A stretch of DNA of 64,000 nt. It comes from Aldrovandia affinis. Its lineage: Eukaryota > Chordata > Actinopteri > Notacanthiformes > Halosauridae. Positions 60,301-64,000 of this stretch are shown one piece after another. A program made the translations under genes and the position numbers. The notes under the pieces are model-generated. The model ran no database searches, was not told the origin of the DNA, and saw only the letters and a program-made list of their open reading frames with translations. The DNA is taken from positions 1,951,501-2,015,500 of the forward strand of contig JAINUG010000023.1 in the NCBI GenBank assembly GCA_029706075.1. The letters run 5' to 3'. Every line of letters begins with the position of its first letter. Within the stretch, counting starts at the first letter, position 1.

Positions 60301-62726
60301 AAACAATGTGGTTCTTTGACCGCTGTTTTAGTGCTCTAAGGAAAATAATGTAACACTTCAAGTGAGAACTGGCTGTATTTAAAAATTTTTTAATTTTAGT
60401 TTTCAAATAGCCTTAATGGTGGGTGCTTTAAATATTTTCAAATTAATCAAGTGTTCTCTGTCTGATTTCAGGAAGCGTCTGAAAGCCAAGAATCTGATGT
60501 ACATCAAGCAGATCCTGTTTGTGCTGGAGGGGTTGGTCCGTGTGCTGGGAGGTGAGGAGGGGGTGGGGTGGGGGGGGTGGGGTGGGTGGGGGGATGGTGG
60601 CATGAGGCGGGAGCCACAAATGCACATAAACTTCCCTGACCTTCGGGGATCTTAATGGCGTACGTGCTGTGTTGTGGCTCCCAATAATCACCTTTATGTT
60701 GCAGTGTGAAGTATAATAATGTAATAAGAGGTTTTGTGGCGCAGGCCCTGCCATTGACACAACGGAGATGGAGCCGATGGAAAGGTCATTGTTTGTGTTC
60801 CGTGTGCCTGCCTGTCTGTCTGTTTATCAGAGTGCACCGAGGGCACAGACATCGCTGCTTCTGGTCGACTGTCACACATCGCTTGTGTATTCCAAGCCTG
60901 GTGTTGCACCCGTCCGCTTGCTACATTCTTCAGCTTCACAAATACTCGCTTCTGTTAAAAAGAGTGTTAGAAATGGGTTAGGGAATACATAATAATATAT
61001 GTAATTTAGCAGACGCTTTTATCCAAAGCGACTTACAGTAGTGAATGCATACATTTTTCAGTATATGTGGTCCCAGTGGGGATTGAACCCACAACCTAAG
61101 CGTTGCCAACACCATGCTCTACCTACTGAGCCACACAGAACCACAAATAATGGTAATCATGGTAAACAAATAATGGTAAACCTGATAATATGTTCAGGTA
61201 GTGAACAAAAAGGGGAAACACCAGTGTAAAGACACCTCATAGGGTGTGAATGGCAGGCAAATACAGCACCAGTCTACCAGCGTTTGGGTTTCTGCCGGAG
61301 GAATACGACACCACTCCTCCACTGCAATGCCGGTCAACTCACGATTAGTTGATGGAAGTGTAAAACTCCGGCGTCATTCCAGAACATCCCATAAATGCTT
61401 GATTGGGTTCAGTCCCGGTGACTGAGAAGGCCATGGCATATGGATAATGTCAGTGTCACGCTCATCTAACCACCCCACACCTGTTTTGTTTTAGAATCAC
61501 CAGAACCCTTCACGATTGGAACTATTGTGGGGGTTTTTCTTCACTGCCTGTACATTTTTAAGTGCTCCAAGTTCTGGATGAAGGCGCTCTACTGCGTAGA
61601 CTAACAGATGAATAACTTAAAGGCAAACATCACCCCAAGATGTTTTTTTTCAATCAATATATTTTTTTTACACAAAATGCATGGAGTGATCCATTATGTC
61701 CCCACTGCCTTATGTTCCCAGAGTGTAATTTGTGTATTTTCCTTTTCTGTGGGCAAGAGAAAGAAGTGCACGATGTAGCTTCGGCACGCCGAACAGGAAG
61801 TTGCAGAGAAATGTCTTTTTTAATTAGTTCTACATTAGTAGTTCTTAATTCTTACATGGCCTTTGGGCCCCCTGTGTAAACTCGGCCCGCTGATCTTTGG
61901 CAGTGTCGTGGGCCTGTTGTGGGCGATGTGCTGACTGACGCTTGTGTCCGCAGGGAAGGTCGGGCAGAACCCACACACCCAGAGCAGTCAGCCAGGTAAG
62001 ATGGGCACGCCCCGGAGCACAGTACACCTCCTCACCCACAAACGGAGCGTTCTTAATCCTCCGTTTCATCCGCCCCGTTACGTGTTAATGAAAGTGTCTC
62101 GTCCTTCGGTGCCGTTCCTCCCCGTCGCGCCCCCCCCCGGGTGGCTCGGCACGCGTGCGTGTCGGAGGCGTGGAGGGAGTATCGACGGCGCTGTAATGAT
62201 GGGAGATTAATTGCATTCCTGTTAGTTTCTGATCGATCGTCTCACGCCCCTCTCCCCCAGGGACAGAGCTGCTGACAATCAATGACTTCCTCTTCAAAGC
62301 ACAGATAGACAACATTAACCTCTTCAAGGTAATCCGCCGCCTCAGCGCCGTCCGCTCACAGTGCCACATCCCCCGTCTTTGGGAGGAGCTGCGGGATTTA
62401 AACAACGCCACTGCCATGGCGATGACGCTGAGTAAAACCACCAATCAAAACATGCCGCTCGGTGGCTAAATGAATCACCGTTTTGAAAAAGCTGCACCAT
62501 TTTCCCCTCAAGCTCAGACAGTGCTTAAGTGGATTTGATGGAAGCGCTTATAAACATATTGGTGTCGCACATTAAGGTGACAAAAACAAATGAACGTAGA
62601 AAACGTATGTTGCTCTTCCCTCTTTAGTGGCAGAGGCGAAGAGCAGGCCTTGATGGATGACGCTGTGTTTTGTCTCCACTAACGCAGGTGCAGAGGTACT
62701 TTGAGAAGAGTCTTATCAGCAGAAAG
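49135..62726 (+). CDS. ddx11: ddx11, ATP-dependent DNA helicase DDX11/ChlR1 (N-terminal 499 residues; continues past the right edge)
   Basis: An XPD-family Fe-S 5'-to-3' DNA helicase acting in the nucleus in sister chromatid cohesion and replication-fork maintenance. Fourteen coding exons join in frame to 499 residues: 49135-49263, 49389-49631, 49934-50020, 50792-50937, 52022-52079, 52353-52460, 53577-53664, 54805-55013, 58042-58194, 58510-58556, 60472-60551, 61954-61995, 62261-62328 and 62688-62726. Motifs visible: Q motif PYSIQEQF (Q18); Walker A SPTGTGKS (K45) split by an intron; [11 protein letters not shown] (motif Ia) after an acidic [13 protein letters not shown] run; Fe-S cysteines C260, C278, C308 and C343; DEAH box VIIDEAHNL (386-389). 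R256 matches human R263, the residue mutated in Warsaw breakage syndrome. Motifs III-VI lie beyond the window. The start ATG matches the human N-terminal region by [12 protein letters not shown] and is the first in its exon. Introns carry two minisatellites, SINEs and a Tc1 remnant. Confidence 0.95.
49389..49631 (+). CDS. ddx11: ddx11 exon (Walker A lysine)
   Basis: 243 bases, phase 0 both sides, acceptor GTTCCAG. It encodes [20 protein letters not shown], then a Ser/Ala-rich low-conservation linker, then [20 protein letters not shown], matching human WVTQFVQKKEERDLVDRLK. Confidence 0.94.
49934..50020 (+). CDS. ddx11: ddx11 exon (basic linker)
   Basis: 87 bases (29 codons), acceptor TTGCCCAG, donor GTGCCT (weak but phase-consistent). 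It encodes [20 protein letters not shown] then QLKYALKRK, matching human [20 protein letters not shown]. Confidence 0.88.
50792..50937 (+). CDS. ddx11: ddx11 exon (acidic insert)
   Basis: 146 bases, acceptor GTCTTCAG, donor GTGGGC, phase 0 to phase 2. It encodes [17 protein letters not shown] and [20 protein letters not shown]. The GEEELxxAEYESD block matches human. Confidence 0.92.
51326..51374. repeat. (CA)n microsatellite in a ddx11 intron
   Basis: ACACAC run with ATAC/ATGC at the end. Confidence 0.85.
52022..52079 (+). CDS. ddx11: ddx11 exon (Asp/Glu run)
   Basis: 58 bases, acceptor CCCACAG, donor GTTTGT, phase 2 to phase 0. It encodes [19 protein letters not shown], matching human VDEDEDDLEEEHITK. 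Confidence 0.92.
52353..52460 (+). CDS. ddx11: ddx11 exon (motif Ia)
   Basis: 108 bases (36 codons), acceptor GCTCTCAG, donor GTGAGC. It encodes [20 protein letters not shown], then [16 protein letters not shown]. Confidence 0.95.
53577..53664 (+). CDS. ddx11: ddx11 exon (first two Fe-S cysteines)
   Basis: 88 bases, acceptor CCCGCAG, donor GTGAGA, phase 0 to phase 1. It encodes [20 protein letters not shown] then CTEMLKNKH, with C260 and C278. A 45-base minisatellite starts about 25 bases after the donor. Confidence 0.95.
53689..54366. repeat. minisatellite, 45-base unit, 15 copies, in a ddx11 intron
   Basis: Unit TCTACTGCTGTTAGAACCAC plus AAACGCCCAACACAAGACTC plus ACTGA. Copies differ by one or a few bases. 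It starts 25 bases after the donor of exon 53577-53664. Because 45 is a multiple of three and the unit has no stop in one frame on each strand, long open frames run through it on both strands. They are out of frame with the ddx11 exon. Confidence 0.95.
54441..54665 (+). repeat. tRNA-derived SINE, family A, in a ddx11 intron
   Basis: GGCATGTAGTGTAATGGTTA, AGGTTGCTGGTTCAATTCCC, AAGGTACTTAACCTGAATTG, then GTTGCTCTGGATAAGAGCGT and CTGCTAAATGCC; nearly complete. Confidence 0.8.
54805..55013 (+). CDS. ddx11: ddx11 exon (last two Fe-S cysteines)
   Basis: 209 bases, acceptor CCTCTCCAG, donor GTGAGG, phase 1 to phase 0. It encodes a basic [17 protein letters not shown] stretch, then [20 protein letters not shown] and ARLAIPAAQ, with C308 and C343. 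Confidence 0.95.
55087..55400 (+). repeat. dispersed repeat, copy 1 (ACATAAGAATACATAATGAT type)
   Basis: Starts CAGAACATAAGAATACATAA, then GAACGAGCCATTCGGCCCAT, then GTTTCTGCCTCTACTACCTG. Family not named. An inverted second copy lies at 57843-57997. Confidence 0.6.
56153..56304. repeat. foldback element, 29-base perfect inverted ends
   Basis: Left arm 56153-56181 and right arm 56276-56304 are exact reverse complements (AAATGAATGAAGGTGGAACC, then CGCACACTG). The 94-base interior contains GACGTTTCGGTC. Confidence 0.85.
57789..57836. repeat. (CT)n tract
   Basis: TCTCTCTCTC with CCTTT and CGCC interruptions in a ddx11 intron. Confidence 0.8.
57843..57997 (-). repeat. dispersed repeat, copy 2, inverted relative to copy 1
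   Basis: Reverse complement of the 55087 repeat: GTAGTAGAGGCAGAAACGCT, GATGGGCCGAATGGCCCGTT, then CTTATGTTCTTATGTTCTTA. It ends just before the ddx11 exon at 58042. Confidence 0.65.
58042..58194 (+). CDS. ddx11: ddx11 exon (DEAH box)
   Basis: 153 bases (51 codons), acceptor GCCCCCAG, donor GTAACC. It encodes [20 protein letters not shown], then [20 protein letters not shown]. The Walker B motif (DEAH) is intact. Confidence 0.95.
58510..58556 (+). CDS. ddx11: ddx11 short exon
   Basis: 47 bases, acceptor CCCCCCCAG, donor GTGAGC, phase 0 to phase 2. It encodes [15 protein letters not shown], matching human LCQAHSQLLQYVERY. Confidence 0.9.
58564..58600. repeat. (TCC)n microsatellite
   Basis: CTCCTCCTCC run directly after the donor of the ddx11 exon 58510-58556. 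Confidence 0.85.
58960..59190 (-). mobile_element. LINE 3' end with (AAATC)n tail
   Basis: On the minus strand the sequence ends TTTTGTAATTTCCTAATAAA followed by (AAATC)n, a pentanucleotide-tailed non-LTR retrotransposon 3' end. It is truncated beside a palindrome at 59192. Confidence 0.55.
59192..59285. repeat. perfect palindrome, 42-base arms, 10-base spacer
   Basis: Arms 59192-59233 and 59244-59285 are exact reverse complements around TTCCTGCCCT. Confidence 0.95.
59286..60471. other. ddx11 intron, no recognised feature
   Basis: AT-rich intron. No exon or repeat family recognised. Confidence 0.4.
60472..60551 (+). CDS. ddx11: ddx11 exon
   Basis: 80 bases, acceptor GATTTCAG, donor GTGAGG, phase 2 to phase 1. 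It encodes [20 protein letters not shown] then GLVRVLG, near identical to human. Confidence 0.93.
60992..61143 (-). repeat. tRNA-derived SINE, family B, in a ddx11 intron
   Basis: On the minus strand: GTGGTTCTGTGTGGCTCAGT, GTTGTGGGTTCAATCCCCAC, GGGACCACATATACTG, then AAGTCGCTTTGGATAAAAGC and GTCTGCTAAATTAC. It is the most complete family B copy. Confidence 0.8.
61190..61500 (-). pseudogene. Tc1-type transposase remnant
   Basis: One minus-strand frame reads [20 protein letters not shown], followed in another frame by [14 protein letters not shown]. Tc1 transposases have WPxQSPDLNPIExLWxxL and then LxxxEEWxxIP. Here the D of SPDLNP is G and the catalytic E of NPIE is K, and there is a frameshift. 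Dead copy, C-terminal part only, antisense in a ddx11 intron. Confidence 0.75.
61954..61995 (+). CDS. ddx11: ddx11 short exon
   Basis: 42 bases, acceptor GTCCGCAG, donor GTAAGA, phase 1 to phase 1. It encodes [14 protein letters not shown], matching human GNIKQNPNTQSLSQT. Confidence 0.87.
62261..62328 (+). CDS. ddx11: ddx11 exon
   Basis: 68 bases, acceptor CTCCCCCAG, donor GTAATC, phase 1 to phase 0. It encodes [20 protein letters not shown] then LFK. Confidence 0.93.
62688..62726 (+). CDS. ddx11: ddx11 short exon, last in the window
   Basis: 39 bases (13 codons), acceptor TAACGCAG, donor GTAAGG. It encodes [13 protein letters not shown], matching human VQRYCEKSMISRK. A minisatellite array fills the following intron. 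Confidence 0.9.
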
Positions 62727-62765
62727 GTAAGGGTGCCACGCCCGTGTGCTCTCTTCTTGTGCAAT

Positions 62766-63762
62766 CACAGTGCATTTAACTAAGACCCCCTCTTCAGTAC
62801 GATCACAGTGCATTTAACTAAGACCCCTCTTCTGTGTAATCACAGTGCCTTTAACTAAGACCCCCTCTTCAGTAGGATCACAGTGCATTTAACTAAGACC
62901 CCCTCTTCAGTACGATCACAGTGCCTTTAACTAAGACCCCCTCTTCAGAAGGATCACAGTGCCTTTAACTAAGACCCCCTCTTCAAGGATCACAGTGCCT
63001 TTAACTAAGACCCCCTCTTCAGTGTAATCACAGTGCCTTTAACTAAGACCCCCTCTTCTGTGTAATCACAGTGCCTTTAACTAAGACCCCCTCTTCAGAA
63101 GGATCACAGTGCATTTAACTAAGACCCTCTCTTCAGTACGATCACAGTGCCTTTAACTAAGACCCCCTCTTCAGAACGATCACAGTGCATTTAACTAAGA
63201 CCCTCTCTTCTGTGTAATCACAGTGCCTTTAACTAAGACCCCCTCTTCAGTACGATCACAGTGCATTTAACTAAGACCCTCTCTTCAGTGCCTTTAACTA
63301 AGACCCCTCTTCTGTGTAATCAGTGCCTTTAACTAAGACCCCCTCTTCAGAACGATCACAGTGCATTTAACTAAGACCCCTCAGAAACATCACAGTGCCT
63401 TTAACTAAGACCCCCTCTTCAGAAGGATCACAGTGCCTTTAACTAAGACCCCCTCTTCTGTGTAATCACAGTGCCTTTAACTAAGACCCCCTCTTCTGTG
63501 TAATCACAGTGCCTTTAACTAAGACCCCCTCTTCTGTGTAATCACAGTGCCTTTAACTAAGACCCCCTCTTCAGAAACATCACAGTGCCTTTAACTAAGA
63601 CCCCTCAGAAACATCACAGTGCCTTTAACTAAGACCCCCTCTTCAGAGTGTTTTACCTAAGACCCCTCAGAAACATCACAGTGCCTTTAACTAAGACCCC
63701 CTCTTCAGAGCGATCAGAAACATCGCAGTGCCTTTAACTAAGACCCCCTCTTCAGAAGGTTT
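62766..63762. repeat. minisatellite, 37-38-base unit, about 27 copies, in a ddx11 intron
   Basis: Unit ATCACAGTGCCTTTAACTAA plus GACCCCCTCTTCAGAAGG, with higher-order variants (GTGTA, TACG, AGAACG, AGAAAC) and some shortened units. It starts about 40 bases after the donor of exon 62688-62726. Confidence 0.95.
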
Positions 63763-64000
63763 TGGCATTTCTCCTGAGCAACAAAGCGTTCCCCTTTAGG
63801 CAATTGCTACATTCCAGAACCCATAATGAATCAGAAGCAACACTAGAAGCATTTTAAAAATGGAAGATCTGCGTGCTCTTTTTAGTAACAAGCTCAATCA
63901 AGCCCAAAGAGTATAAAGTGCTTTTTGGATCCAAGGCAGCTCGTAAAAACTAAATAATGTAAGGCTAAACTTAGCACATCCATCCTTTTTTGGGGGGATT
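63763..64000. other. ddx11 intron to the right edge
   Basis: No exon recognised. The next ddx11 exon (human LFGFTERYG) must lie beyond the window. Confidence 0.5.

Overview
This is nuclear DNA from a ray-finned fish, almost certainly a teleost. The genes have short, intron-interrupted vertebrate exons with GT-AG junctions. Introns and spacers are full of fish-type tRNA-derived SINEs, hAT, mariner and Tc1 remnants, an R2-like retrotransposon, LINE 3' tails and (CA)n microsatellites. I cannot fix the species from sequence alone. No prokaryotic gene, CRISPR array, origin or true tRNA gene was seen.

Three protein-coding genes were recognised by matching exon translations to known vertebrate families and checking splice phases. 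(1) b4galnt3, a Golgi beta-1,4-N-acetylgalactosaminyltransferase, lies on the minus strand from about 31.9 kb down to the left edge. The window holds the 5' (N-terminal) part: the signal-anchor exon and eight exons covering the stem and PA14 region. The catalytic domain lies beyond position 1, and at least one short exon inside the large first intron was not found. (2) fkbp4 (FKBP52), an HSP90 co-chaperone and peptidyl-prolyl isomerase, is complete on the minus strand (47345 to 37790). It has ten coding exons encoding 448 residues, followed by a long 3' UTR. (3) ddx11, an iron-sulfur superfamily-2 DNA helicase, lies on the plus strand from 49135 and runs off the right edge. Fourteen coding exons encode residues 1-499, including Walker A, the four Fe-S cysteines and the DEAH box.

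Layout: 1-32 kb is b4galnt3, dominated by repeat-rich introns. The block at 11.0-14.8 kb is packed with simple repeats around short exons, and 16.7-18.6 kb holds a dead R2-like retrotransposon and a mariner MITE. From 32 to 36 kb is spacer, from 36.2 to 47.3 kb is fkbp4, from 47.3 to 49.1 kb is the divergent fkbp4/ddx11 promoter region, and from 49.1 to 64 kb is ddx11 with two intronic minisatellites.

The genes do not form a pathway; their adjacency is chromosomal synteny. I found no wholly new system. The best leads are a phased heat-shock-element-like array upstream of fkbp4, a GC-AG intron and a duplicated donor site in fkbp4, a (TG)n tract abutting a b4galnt3 splice acceptor, long near-perfect palindromes inside retroelement sequence, and a dense cluster of GCTAGC/AACGTTAGC motifs over the divergent promoter.
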